The notes under the pieces: model-generated | What the model saw: the letters and a program-made list of their open reading frames with translations, nothing else | Told to the model about the DNA's origin: nothing | Database searches by the model: none | NCBI GenBank assembly: GCA_031268145.1 | Contig: JAIRXS010000035.1 | Location: forward strand, 1 to 60,768 | From: Candidatus Endomicrobiellum siamense | GTDB lineage: Bacteria; Elusimicrobiota; Endomicrobiia; Endomicrobiales; Endomicrobiaceae | Reading direction: 5' to 3' | DNA: 60,768 nt | Translations under genes and position numbers: made by a program | Shown here: positions 18,481 through 26,991 of the stretch, one piece after another | Layout: each line of letters starts with the position of its first letter | How positions within the stretch are numbered: position 1 is the stretch's first letter

Positions 18481-19737
18481 TTAGTATCTATACTGTATAA
18501 AAGCAGATAGACTTGTGCTATATCCATTGCCTTCTTTCATGTTTGTAAGTGCGTGTCTTTGTCCCATAAGACTTGTAATAGAATATAGTTCAACACCTAA
18601 ACCAATATTAAAATATTTTGATATTGGTGTTAAAGCAGAAGCTTCTAAATTTAAGCCTTGCCCAAATGTAATTATTCCCCTGTAAGATATAGGGAAAAGG
18701 TCTATATATGTTTGATGGTTTAACCCTAAATTTATTTCACTAGCTGCTTCTTTGCCAAATACACTCTCAAAACCAAAAATTAAATTTAAATTTTCATTTA
18801 CTTCGTATCCGCTGACAACTTTATATGACATACCTTTTGTTGTTATGTAAGGAAATACATCAGGAAGTTTAAAACCATATGGTTTGACCATAGGTTTATT
18901 TGTAAAAATAGAATAAAAAAATGAATATGTAGTTGCATTTAAAAATAAGGACTTTATCCCTGCGTTAAATATAGTGCCTTTCTTGAAATCTTCTCTTCCT
19001 TTTAAGTTGAAAGATTCAATTATATCATAGGGATCGTCTCCAGGCTCTTTTGCACGTTTATCATATAGAGCTCCGTACAATAAATTTAGTTCATAAGTAA
19101 GATAAGAAATAATTTTAATATTAGATTTTTTAAGATATATATCTTCAGCTATTTTTTCTGCTAGATAGGTATTGTTATTTATACCTCCAGCGGAAACTAT
19201 AATTTCGAAATTATAGAAATCATTTATTTTTCTTAATGTCTCAAAATGATTTTTTAAATCCATATATTGTTGAGGATTTTCTGCGCAAGCTGCTCTTTTA
19301 CTACTGAATAATTCATTAAAGAAGAAATTAAAATAATTTTCGTCTTTATGAAAACCATTATGGTTTTCATCCATATCGAGCTTAAGCATAAAATCTATAC
19401 CGTAAGATTTTGCTCTAAGTCCATGACCAGTTTCGTGCAGCGCTGTATCTGCTCTGAAATTAAAATAACACAAAGTAACGACTTTAAGCACTGTCAACCC
19501 AAAAGACCTTTTAGTAGGGATACAATCGAGTAGTCGCTCACTTGCTCTAAGAAATTCCAAACTAAAATTTGCGAGTTGTTTATTGGTATATAAACCTTCA
19601 AGGTACCCACTGCTAAATGAAACAGTATCTTTTTTCATAAAATCAACTAATGAATCAGCTTTTTCACTTGTTTCTATGCAATAAGACTTGATTATTAAAC
19701 AAAATACTATAGTAAGGGGAAATAAAAATTTCTTCAT
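18481..19737 (-). CDS. Exported HEXXH protein with barrel-like C-terminus
   Basis: 418 aa with no family I can name. A signal peptide covers residues 1-20. Residues 101-105 are HETGH within TALHETGHGLRAKSYG, a zinc-metalloprotease-type motif on a hydrophobic segment; a second conserved-looking block is SAGGINNNTYLAEKIAED near 172-190. From about residue 265 the protein alternates polar and hydrophobic residues and Gly/Tyr, and ends QYRY with a terminal aromatic, as in outer-membrane barrels. A good GAGGA precedes ATG 19737. It could be an outer-membrane or periplasmic protease; the third metal ligand cannot be identified by eye. Confidence 0.6.
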   Translation of the reverse strand: MKKFLFPLTIVFCLIIKSYCIETSEKADSLVDFMKKDTVSFSSGYLEGLYTNKQLANFSLEFLRASERLLDCIPTKRSFGLTVLKVVTLCYFNFRADTALHETGHGLRAKSYGIDFMLKLDMDENHNGFHKDENYFNFFFNELFSSKRAACAENPQQYMDLKNHFETLRKINDFYNFEIIVSAGGINNNTYLAEKIAEDIYLKKSNIKIISYLTYELNLLYGALYDKRAKEPGDDPYDIIESFNLKGREDFKKGTIFNAGIKSLFLNATTYSFFYSIFTNKPMVKPYGFKLPDVFPYITTKGMSYKVVSGYEVNENLNLIFGFESVFGKEAASEINLGLNHQTYIDLFPISYRGIITFGQGLNLEASALTPISKYFNIGLGVELYSITSLMGQRHALTNMKEGNGYSTSLSAFIQYRY

Positions 19738-19939
19738 TAGAGTCCTCTATCTTTAATTTACTAAAAAATTTCACCATTTACTTTTTTGTTAATCTACCTT
19801 TTTATGTTATCATTAGTCAAATGCATGTATATCTTTTAAAGAATCATTCTATTACTAATTTAGTTATTAATTCATTTTTTTATTACAAAATGATATACTG
19901 CTGTTAAGTGATAAGATACTCTTTATTAAAGAGGGCTGT

Positions 19940-20815
19940 ATGAATAAGATAGTAAAGTTATTAGTTGTTTCCTTGTTTTTTATTACAAGTTGTGCAACTG
20001 TCCATAAACAAGAAACTGTGCCACAAAAAGTAGTACAAGAAATCAAATCAAATGTAGAGAATATAGAACAAGGAGAGGTCTTAAATTTTAGCGTTCTTAG
20101 TGGATATTTTCTTAAAAATAATATAAAACTTCTACGAGAAATTAATTTTTTTACTGTAGACTCTTCAAACAAATTTAAAAATGTCATAGGCATTACAAAG
20201 ACAAGGGCAAATTCTATTGTTGTGCCTAATTTTAATGATGAAATAGTGATAATTATTGCTATGAAACCTTCTAGAAATTTTAATTTAGTTTCTATTAAAC
20301 GCGTTTGTATGTTAGATGACAATATGTACGTAGATTGTGAAATTAAAGAAGAAGAGGCAAAAGAGTTAGGATATTTTATCTCAAATGTATATATGTTTAA
20401 AGTGCAAAAGCCAAAGGTGATTGTAAATGTTTGTTTTATGAATGGTGATAAACAAGTTGTGATTCTTCCTTTTGGCAACAGGACTATAAATTCTCCGATA
20501 AACGTTTCTGATATGTTAAGAAATTATACAGGTGTTTATAAAGGGACATTTCCTGTTTCAAACACTGAAAATATAATGTCTGTTGAACTTGATTTAAAAT
20601 CAGATTATACATTTTATTTAAAACAAACTTATTTAACGCTTAATGGTAAAACTTTTGAATCCATTGGGAAATGGTACACAACGTCAGATTTATCTTCTTT
20701 TATTTTAAATAAAAATAAGAACTTATCTTTTTATTTCAAAGATAAAAATACAATTGAAAAATTAGATGACAATGGTGAAAAAATAAATCCTGAAAAGTAC
20801 ACTTTAAAAAAATAG
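19940..20815 (+). CDS. Lipoprotein with NlpE-like C-terminal domain
   Basis: 291 aa. Signal sequence followed by the lipobox FITSC (Cys at residue 19), so an outer-membrane or periplasmic lipoprotein. Residues about 35-180 are unassigned. Residues about 192-290 (YTGVYKGTFPVSNTENIMSV through FESIGKWYT to IEKLDDNGEKI) match the beta-barrel fold of NlpE/copper-homeostasis domains. The CXXC normally found after the first strand is replaced by PVSNTEN. It is followed directly by suhB. Possible role in envelope sensing; unproven. Confidence 0.65.
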   Translation: MNKIVKLLVVSLFFITSCATVHKQETVPQKVVQEIKSNVENIEQGEVLNFSVLSGYFLKNNIKLLREINFFTVDSSNKFKNVIGITKTRANSIVVPNFNDEIVIIIAMKPSRNFNLVSIKRVCMLDDNMYVDCEIKEEEAKELGYFISNVYMFKVQKPKVIVNVCFMNGDKQVVILPFGNRTINSPINVSDMLRNYTGVYKGTFPVSNTENIMSVELDLKSDYTFYLKQTYLTLNGKTFESIGKWYTTSDLSSFILNKNKNLSFYFKDKNTIEKLDDNGEKINPEKYTLKK

Positions 20816-20824
20816 GTGGGAACT

Positions 20825-21604
20825 ATGAAATTTTCTTCTTTTACAAATACGGCTTTAGCTGCAGCTAAAAAAGGAGGAGAAGTTTTACTTAAACACTATA
20901 ATGGGGAGTTAAATGTTGAATACAAAGGAGAAATTGATCCTGTCACTCAAGCAGATAAAGAGTCTCAAAAAGCAATGATTAAGATTATAAAGGATATTTT
21001 TCCTGAACATGGAGTTTTAGCTGAAGAAGATGGAGTAAGCGAATTAGACAATGATTATTGCTGGATTATAGACCCGCTTGATGGTACTGTAAATTTTTTG
21101 CATGGTCTTCCTATATTTGCTATATCTATTGGCTTAAAATACAAAAAAGAAATTATAACAGGTGTTGTGTATTCACCTATTCTAAATGAGATTTTCATTG
21201 CAGAAAGGGGTAAAGGTGCTTGGCTTAATGGTAAGAAAGTTAAAGTGTCTCAAATAAAAGAGAATATAAGGTCTTTAGGCGTTACAGGCGTTCCATATTC
21301 ACTGAGAGAAAATAAAATTTTAAAAAATTTTGAAAATATAACAGTTAAAGTTCAGGGTGTTAGAAGGTTAGGGTCTGCAGCTTTGGACTTAGCGTACGTA
21401 GCTTGCGGACGTTTTGAGTTTTTTTGGGAACAGGGCTTAAAAGCTTGGGATATTGCTGCGGGTATTTTGTTGGTTAAAGAAGCTGGAGGTATGATTTCCG
21501 ATTATTATGGAAAAAAAGATTGTTTGTTTGAAAATACAATGCTTGCAGCTAATAATTTAAAAATTCATGAAGAAATACTTAAGGTTGTAAATGATAAACA
21601 ATAA
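20825..21604 (+). CDS. suhB: Inositol monophosphatase family protein
   Basis: 259 aa. Li+-sensitive sugar-phosphatase fold: the first metal loop is GVLAEEDG, the main motif WIIDPLDGTVNFLHG, and the late motif KAWDIAAGILLVKEAGG. Hydrolyses inositol-1-phosphate or related sugar phosphates; SuhB also assists ribosome assembly and rRNA transcription in some species. The ATG at 20825 is chosen because AGGTGGG lies just upstream; a GTG at 20816 is the alternative. Its last 14 bases overlap the nth start. Confidence 0.9.
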   Translation: MKFSSFTNTALAAAKKGGEVLLKHYNGELNVEYKGEIDPVTQADKESQKAMIKIIKDIFPEHGVLAEEDGVSELDNDYCWIIDPLDGTVNFLHGLPIFAISIGLKYKKEIITGVVYSPILNEIFIAERGKGAWLNGKKVKVSQIKENIRSLGVTGVPYSLRENKILKNFENITVKVQGVRRLGSAALDLAYVACGRFEFFWEQGLKAWDIAAGILLVKEAGGMISDYYGKKDCLFENTMLAANNLKIHEEILKVVNDKQ

Positions 21605-22232
21605 AAAAAATTGTTTGTTGGAAATAATAAATATTTTAAAGAAACATTTTGGCAAGTTAAAATGCGCCTTAACTTTTTCTAATTCATTTGAGTTGCTGGT
21701 TGCTGTAATTTTATCTGCCCAGTGTACTGATGAGCGTGTTAATAAAATAACAAAGGACCTTTTTAATAAATACAAAACAATAGACGATTATGCTGAGGCA
21801 GATATTTCAGAATTTGAACAAGATATAAAATCTGCAGGTTTTTTTAGAAATAAGGCGAAAAATATTATTGCCGCTGCAAATTTAATAAGAGACTTTTACG
21901 ATGGAAATGTCCCCAATAGTATGCAAGAACTTATAAAATTGCCAGGAGTAGCGCGAAAAACTGCAAATGTTGTTTTAGGGAGTGCTTATGGTAAGGCAGA
22001 AGGGATTGCTGTTGATACTCATGTGATAAGAATTACAAACTTACTTAAACTTACAAAAAGTATTGAACCTGTAAAAATAGAAAAGACTTTAATAGAGATT
22101 GTGCCTAAAAAATATTGGATAGATTTTTCTTTTTATATACAGAATTTAGGAAGAACTATCTGTAAAGCAAGAAAACCAAACCATAAAGTTTGCCCGCTAA
22201 ACAAAATTTGCCCATCAGCACATATAGATTAA
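21591..22232 (+). CDS. nth: Endonuclease III (DNA glycosylase/AP lyase)
   Basis: 213 aa base-excision repair enzyme for oxidised pyrimidines. The helix-hairpin-helix is LPGVARKTANVVL, the catalytic Lys is K123 (KTAN) and the catalytic Asp D142 (VDTHVIR). The C-terminal iron-sulfur site should be C-x6-C-x2-C-x5-C; here it reads C191, H198, C201, C207, so the second ligand is His. The start overlaps suhB by 14 nt, indicating translational coupling. Otherwise the protein looks normal and intact. Confidence 0.93.
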   Translation: MINNKKNCLLEIINILKKHFGKLKCALTFSNSFELLVAVILSAQCTDERVNKITKDLFNKYKTIDDYAEADISEFEQDIKSAGFFRNKAKNIIAAANLIRDFYDGNVPNSMQELIKLPGVARKTANVVLGSAYGKAEGIAVDTHVIRITNLLKLTKSIEPVKIEKTLIEIVPKKYWIDFSFYIQNLGRTICKARKPNHKVCPLNKICPSAHID

Positions 22233-22311
22233 AACATATCCAAATATTCATTTAATTAAAGAATTTTGCTAAACTAATAACATTATTAAATGTGATTAAA
22301 AGGTAATTGTA

Positions 22312-22935
22312 ATGGCAAAAGTTAAAATTTCAGGTCTTGCAAACTATAATGATGCTTTAGATGCTACAAATTTAGGTGCAAATTTTTTGAGTTTTGATTT
22401 TTTTAAAGAGTCTCTAAGAAGAGTTTCCGAAAAACTTTTTTTAGATATAACTTCAAAACTCCCTCCTTTTATTAACTTTGTTGCAGTTTTTGCTGATGTT
22501 GAAGAAAAATATATTATAAAAACAATCAAAAAGTGTTCTATAAAGAATGTTCAATTCAATGATGATATTTCGCCAGAGTTTTGTAAATCTATTAAAGAAT
22601 CCCAAAATATAAAAATTTTTAAATATTTTAAAGTTAATCAAGAAAGCGATATTTTAAAATTTTCTTCTTATAAAGATAGTATAGATTATTTTATCTTAAA
22701 TATATCTTGCGAAAATGGACAAATTTGTAAAACTAAACACGACATTATTTTAAAAATAATGGATTTAAAAGTTCCTGTGTTTATAGATGTAACGACAAAT
22801 TTTGATGATATCAAAAATTTTATAAAAAGTGTTAATCCATATGGGTTTGACGCAGGCTCTTTGATAGAAAGACTTACTAAAAGAAAAGATTATGACAAAA
22901 TGAACACTTTTATTAAGACATCTTGTCGATTTTGA
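22312..22935 (+). CDS. Degenerate TrpF-like (PRA isomerase fold) protein
   Basis: 207 aa following the phosphoribosylanthranilate isomerase pattern from end to end: KISGLANYNDALDATNLGAN, LPPFINFVAVFAD, NVQFNDDISPEFCKSI and NPYGFDAGSLIE. The catalytic residues are gone: the family's KICG reads KISG (Cys to Ser at residue 7), and the catalytic Asp position in LLDA reads ILNI. The phosphate-loop glycines (GGTGKTFDW) are also missing. No other trp genes are nearby; kdsD follows after 7 bp. Probably a non-catalytic or repurposed relative. Confidence 0.65.
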   Translation: MAKVKISGLANYNDALDATNLGANFLSFDFFKESLRRVSEKLFLDITSKLPPFINFVAVFADVEEKYIIKTIKKCSIKNVQFNDDISPEFCKSIKESQNIKIFKYFKVNQESDILKFSSYKDSIDYFILNISCENGQICKTKHDIILKIMDLKVPVFIDVTTNFDDIKNFIKSVNPYGFDAGSLIERLTKRKDYDKMNTFIKTSCRF

Positions 22936-22942
22936 GGTTAAA

Positions 22943-23905
22943 ATGGATAATTTTACAATAGCACAAAAGACGTTAGAACTAGAATCAAATGCGGTAATGG
23001 CGCAAATAAAACATTTAGATTCAAATTTCAAAAAAGCTGCTTTATTGATGAAAAATTGTAAAGGGCATGTTGTTGTTGTAGGACTTGGCAAATCTGGCCT
23101 TATAGGAAGAAAAGTTTCTGCAACGATGTCGTCTATAGGAATCCCTTCTATATTCTTACATCCTGCAGAGGGGTTACATGGCGATTTGGGAGTGCTAATG
23201 AAAAAAGATGTTGCAATGCTTCTTTCTTATTCAGGAGAAACTGAAGAAATAAAAAAAGTTTTACCAGTTGTAAAAAAAATAGGAATTAAAACTATTGCAA
23301 TGACAGGAAAACCAAAAGCTCAAGTTTGGCATGATTGTGATGCTATTATTGATTGTAGTGTGGAAAAAGAGGCTTGCCAATATAACCTTGCTCCAACTTC
23401 TTCTACAACAGCTATGCTTGCAATGGGAGATGCTTTGGCGCTTACAGTTTCAAATCTTAAGGGATTTAAAAAAGAAGATTTAGCAATATTTCATCCTTTA
23501 GGGACAATAGGGAAAAAACTTACTATGCAGGTGAAAGATTTGATGCGAAAAGGAAAAGAAAATCCCGTGGTAAAATTTAATGCTACGGTGGAGGCTTCTT
23601 TGTTTGTTATGACAGGTACAAGAGTTGGCGCTACAAGTGTTGTTGATGTTGCTGGAAAACTTATTGGCTTTTTTACTGATGGAGATTTACGCAGATATTT
23701 GCAAAAAGATGTAGATATATTAAAAAAGAATATAACTCTGGTTATGACTAAAAATCCTCTAGTTGTAACTCCTGACACTATGGCAATTAATGCTGCAAAA
23801 ATTTTAAAAAGGTATAACATAGATAATATTCCTGTTGTTGATAAAAATAATAAACCCGTAGGCGTTATAGACCAGGGTGATTTACTTAAAGAAGGGATAG
23901 AGTAA
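22943..23905 (+). CDS. kdsD: Arabinose-5-phosphate isomerase (KdsD/KpsF)
   Basis: 320 aa. N-terminal SIS domain (VVGLGKSGLIGRKVSATMSS, HPAEGLHGDLG, LLSYSGETEEI) followed by two CBS domains (from about residue 205; LIGFFTDGDLRRYLQK and DNIPVVDKNNKPVGVIDQGD). Converts ribulose-5-phosphate to arabinose-5-phosphate, the first step to Kdo for lipopolysaccharide, matching the lptD gene further down the run. GAGG lies 5 nt before ATG. Confidence 0.95.
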   Translation: MDNFTIAQKTLELESNAVMAQIKHLDSNFKKAALLMKNCKGHVVVVGLGKSGLIGRKVSATMSSIGIPSIFLHPAEGLHGDLGVLMKKDVAMLLSYSGETEEIKKVLPVVKKIGIKTIAMTGKPKAQVWHDCDAIIDCSVEKEACQYNLAPTSSTTAMLAMGDALALTVSNLKGFKKEDLAIFHPLGTIGKKLTMQVKDLMRKGKENPVVKFNATVEASLFVMTGTRVGATSVVDVAGKLIGFFTDGDLRRYLQKDVDILKKNITLVMTKNPLVVTPDTMAINAAKILKRYNIDNIPVVDKNNKPVGVIDQGDLLKEGIE

Positions 23906-23934
23906 GAATTTTGGGATGTGTTATGGGAGAAATA

Positions 23935-24747
23935 ATGGATATTGAAAAACAAACAGAAGAAAATCCTCAAAAAAAAGGAATCCTCGCAGGCATATGGACT
24001 AAATGTAAAAAGTGCGATCAAATTTTGTTACAGAAAGATTTGGAAGAAAATTTAATGGTATGTCCGAAATGTGGTTATTATTCAAGGCTTGACGCCAGAA
24101 AAAGGATAGATATTACAGTCGATGCAGGTAGTTTTAAAGAGATGGATAGAGACTTAAAGCCTACTGATTTTTTAAATTTTCCAGGGTATGAAGAAAAAAT
24201 AAAAAAATCAAATGTTAACGATGCTGTTGTAACAGGAGAAGCAAAAATCGGAGGATATGATATTATTATTGCCGTTATGGACTTTTCTTTTATGGGCGGT
24301 AGTATGGGATCTGTAGTTGGTGAAAAGATTGTAAGGGTTATAGAAAAAGCTATAAAGAAAAAAAAACCTGTAATTATTATATCATCTTCTGGAGGAGCGA
24401 GAATGCAAGAAGGCATTATCTCTCTAATGCAGATGGGAAAAACTAGTGCAGCTCTTGCAAAACTTTCAGATGTTGGATTATCATATATTTCTGTTTTAAC
24501 AGATCCTACAACAGGTGGAGTTGCCGCTAGTTTTGCAATGCTTGGTGATGTAAATATAGCTGAGCCTAAAGCTTTGATTGGGTTTGCAGGGCCTAGAGTT
24601 ATAGAGCAAACCATAAGGCAACAACTCCCTGAGGGGTTTCAGCTGTCTGAGTTTTTAGAAAAGCACGGTATGGTTGATATTGTTGTAGAAAGGAAAGATA
24701 TGAGAGATGTTCTTACAAAATTTTTAAAGTTTTTCTCTACAAAATGA
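23935..24747 (+). CDS. accD: Acetyl-CoA carboxylase carboxyltransferase subunit beta
   Basis: 270 aa. Zinc ribbon CKKCDQ ... CPKC near the N-terminus, then the crotonase-type carboxyltransferase core with SSSGGARMQEGI, TDPTTGGVAASFAMLGD and IGFAGPRVIEQT. Transfers the carboxyl group from biotin carboxyl carrier protein to acetyl-CoA, starting fatty acid synthesis. Its partner accA is at 57988 on the other strand. The start at 23935 is favoured by GGGAGA 4 nt upstream; ATG 23923 is possible. The stop overlaps folC (ATGA). Confidence 0.95.
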   Translation: MDIEKQTEENPQKKGILAGIWTKCKKCDQILLQKDLEENLMVCPKCGYYSRLDARKRIDITVDAGSFKEMDRDLKPTDFLNFPGYEEKIKKSNVNDAVVTGEAKIGGYDIIIAVMDFSFMGGSMGSVVGEKIVRVIEKAIKKKKPVIIISSSGGARMQEGIISLMQMGKTSAALAKLSDVGLSYISVLTDPTTGGVAASFAMLGDVNIAEPKALIGFAGPRVIEQTIRQQLPEGFQLSEFLEKHGMVDIVVERKDMRDVLTKFLKFFSTK

Positions 24748-26018
24748 TATTTTTTGAAAAGTTTAAAGAATATGAAGGTATGACTCCTGGTCTTTCAAGA
24801 ATAAAAAATTTTTTAGGCATGTTTGAAAACCCACAAGATAAAGTTAAAACTATACATATTGCGGGCACTAACGGTAAAGGTTCGTGCGCAGCTTTTATAG
24901 CAGAAATTTTGAAGTGTAGCGGATATAAAACAGGTTTATATACTTCTCCTCACTTGGTAGATATTGAAGAAAGAATCAAGATTAATGGCACAAATATTAG
25001 TCGTAGTATGTTTAGAAAATATTTAAAAAAATATTTAAAGAAAGCTTTAGATTGCAACCTTTCTTATTTTGAATATTTAACTGCTTTGTCATTTATATAT
25101 TTTGAGAAACAAAAAATTGATATTGCGGTAATTGAAACAGGCCTTGGTGGTAGACTTGACGCTACGAATGTGATAAAAAATACTTTGATTTGTATTATAA
25201 CGTCTATTTCCAAAGATCATCGAGAAATATTGGGAAACACAATTGAAAAAATAGCTTTTGAAAAAGCTGGAATAATAAAAAAAAATGCAAGCGTTATTTG
25301 TGGCAAAATGCCAAAAGCAGCTGTTAATATTATAAAAGGTAGATTAAAAAAGAATATTATCAAAGTCTTTCCAAAAGATTTTAAGAATTTAAATGTAAAA
25401 GCAAGTTTAACAGGTCAAAAATTTGATTATATTAGTAAGTCTTTATATTTAAAAAATTTACAAGAAAAGCTTTTAGGTAAACATCAAACTATTAATGCTT
25501 CTATAGTTATTTGTGCGTTAGAGTTTTTAATTAGAAATGGTTTTACAAAAATAAATTATAAAAGTATAAAAAGTGGTCTAAAAAACACTTTATGGCCTGC
25601 CAGATTTGAGATAAAAAAGATAAAAATAGGTAATAATAGCTTAAAAATTGTTATAGATGGTGTTCATAATGAAGAAAGTTTAAAAGTTTTTATAGATACT
25701 TTTAAGCAGTTAGGTTTTAACAGAAGTAAAAAAGTGTTTATTTTTGCCTCTATGAAAGAAAAAGATTATAAGCTTATGGTTAAAAATGTTTCTCCTTTTG
25801 CAAAAAAAATTATATTACCAAAAATAAATAATGCTAGGGCAGCAAATATTGATACTTTAAAAGAAGAATTTTCAAGATATATTGATAAAAGAAATATTTT
25901 TACCGTTAAGTCTGTTAGAGATGCATTAGATTTAGCAAAAAATGAAAAATATGTTATATGTGTCGGATCACTTTATCTTGCTGGAGCAATACTTGCTAAT
26001 GTACAACAGAAGTTATAA
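24744..26018 (+). CDS. folC: Folylpolyglutamate/dihydrofolate synthase
   Basis: 424 aa Mur-ligase-like enzyme that adds glutamate to folates. ATP loop AGTNGKGSCAAFIAE at residues 40-55, SYFEYLTALSFIYF, the metal/carbamate-type block ETGLGGRLDATN, and SISKDHREILG. The C-terminal domain has VIDGVHNEESLKVF. Four-base overlap with accD (ATGA), the same arrangement as accD-folC in many bacteria. Confidence 0.94.
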   Translation: MIFFEKFKEYEGMTPGLSRIKNFLGMFENPQDKVKTIHIAGTNGKGSCAAFIAEILKCSGYKTGLYTSPHLVDIEERIKINGTNISRSMFRKYLKKYLKKALDCNLSYFEYLTALSFIYFEKQKIDIAVIETGLGGRLDATNVIKNTLICIITSISKDHREILGNTIEKIAFEKAGIIKKNASVICGKMPKAAVNIIKGRLKKNIIKVFPKDFKNLNVKASLTGQKFDYISKSLYLKNLQEKLLGKHQTINASIVICALEFLIRNGFTKINYKSIKSGLKNTLWPARFEIKKIKIGNNSLKIVIDGVHNEESLKVFIDTFKQLGFNRSKKVFIFASMKEKDYKLMVKNVSPFAKKIILPKINNARAANIDTLKEEFSRYIDKRNIFTVKSVRDALDLAKNEKYVICVGSLYLAGAILANVQQKL

Positions 26019-26042
26019 ATTCATATTAGGAGAGCATGTATA

Positions 26043-26987
26043 ATGCTTAAAAATTTGTATTTAGGTATAGATATAGGCGGTACCCGTATTAAAGTGGCCA
26101 TAGTTAATTCAGAAGGCATCATATTTGAAGAGTCTTCTATTGCAACAGATACGAAATCTAAGCCAGTAAACGTATTAAAAGGGATAGTTAATGTTGCAAA
26201 AAATTTTAAAAATTATTCTAAAATAAAAAGTATAGGTGTAGGTATTGCAGGTGATGTTTGTTTTCAAACAGGAGTAGTAAGATTTTCTCCTAATTTAAAA
26301 ATGTGGAGGAATATAAAACTAAGAGAAATATTGACAAACTTAACTAATAAAAAGGTTTATGTAGACAATGATGCAAATGCGGCTTCTATAGGAGCTTTTT
26401 ACTTAGACGCAAAAGGAAAAACTACAGATCTGGTATGTATAACTCTTGGTACAGGAGTGGGTGGCGGACTTATATTGGATAAGAAACTTTATAGAGGTAT
26501 TACTGGAACTGCAGGTGAGGTTGGACATATTACAATTGATGCTTATGGTAAAAAATGTAATTGTGGAAATAGAGGTTGTATAGAAACTTTTGTTGGAGCA
26601 AAATATTTGTCAAAGTTTGTACAAGATTACTTAAAAAATAAAAATTCTAAAATAATAAATAGACTTGTAGGTAAAAATTATAAATTAATAACTCCTCAAT
26701 TATTAGCTCAAGCCGCAAAAGAAGGAGATAAAATAGCAAAGAGAATATGGAAAATGGTTGGTGAGAAATTAGGAATTTTTCTTTCAATCATTATAAATTT
26801 TGTAAACCCAGATACAATAATTTTGTGCGGTGGGCTTAGTCATGCAAAAAAATATTTTATGAAATATATCTTACAAGAAATTAAGACCAGGGCATTTAAA
26901 TCTGCAACAAAAGCCTGCAAAATTGTTGTTTCAGAGTCTAATCACAAACTTGGAGTTGTTGGCGCTGCGATGCTTTCAGAACAATAG
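26043..26987 (+). CDS. ROK family glucokinase
   Basis: 314 aa. ATP-binding LGIDIGGTRIKVAIV at the N-terminus, catalytic Asp in VYVDNDANAASIGA, the phosphate loop TLGTGVGGGLIL, and the ROK zinc motif GKKCNCGNRGCIETF. Probably phosphorylates glucose (or another hexose), feeding glycolysis with the fba aldolase in this window; N-acetylmannosamine or another sugar cannot be excluded. GGAG precedes the ATG; lptD starts 4 bp after the stop. Confidence 0.92.
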   Translation: MLKNLYLGIDIGGTRIKVAIVNSEGIIFEESSIATDTKSKPVNVLKGIVNVAKNFKNYSKIKSIGVGIAGDVCFQTGVVRFSPNLKMWRNIKLREILTNLTNKKVYVDNDANAASIGAFYLDAKGKTTDLVCITLGTGVGGGLILDKKLYRGITGTAGEVGHITIDAYGKKCNCGNRGCIETFVGAKYLSKFVQDYLKNKNSKIINRLVGKNYKLITPQLLAQAAKEGDKIAKRIWKMVGEKLGIFLSIIINFVNPDTIILCGGLSHAKKYFMKYILQEIKTRAFKSATKACKIVVSESNHKLGVVGAAMLSEQ

Positions 26988-26991
26988 ACAA

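Noticed and set aside
19867-20478. 203-aa minus-strand frame
   Set aside because: Antisense to the lipoprotein gene, whose lipobox and fold make it the real frame.
23491-24021. 176-aa minus-strand frame
   Set aside because: Shadow of the kdsD end and accD start.
24078-24614. 178-aa minus-strand frame
   Set aside because: Shadow of accD; no ribosome site or motif.
26923-26991. Upstream extension of lptD
   Set aside because: It would overlap the ROK kinase and hide the signal peptide; ATG 26992 gives a proper one.
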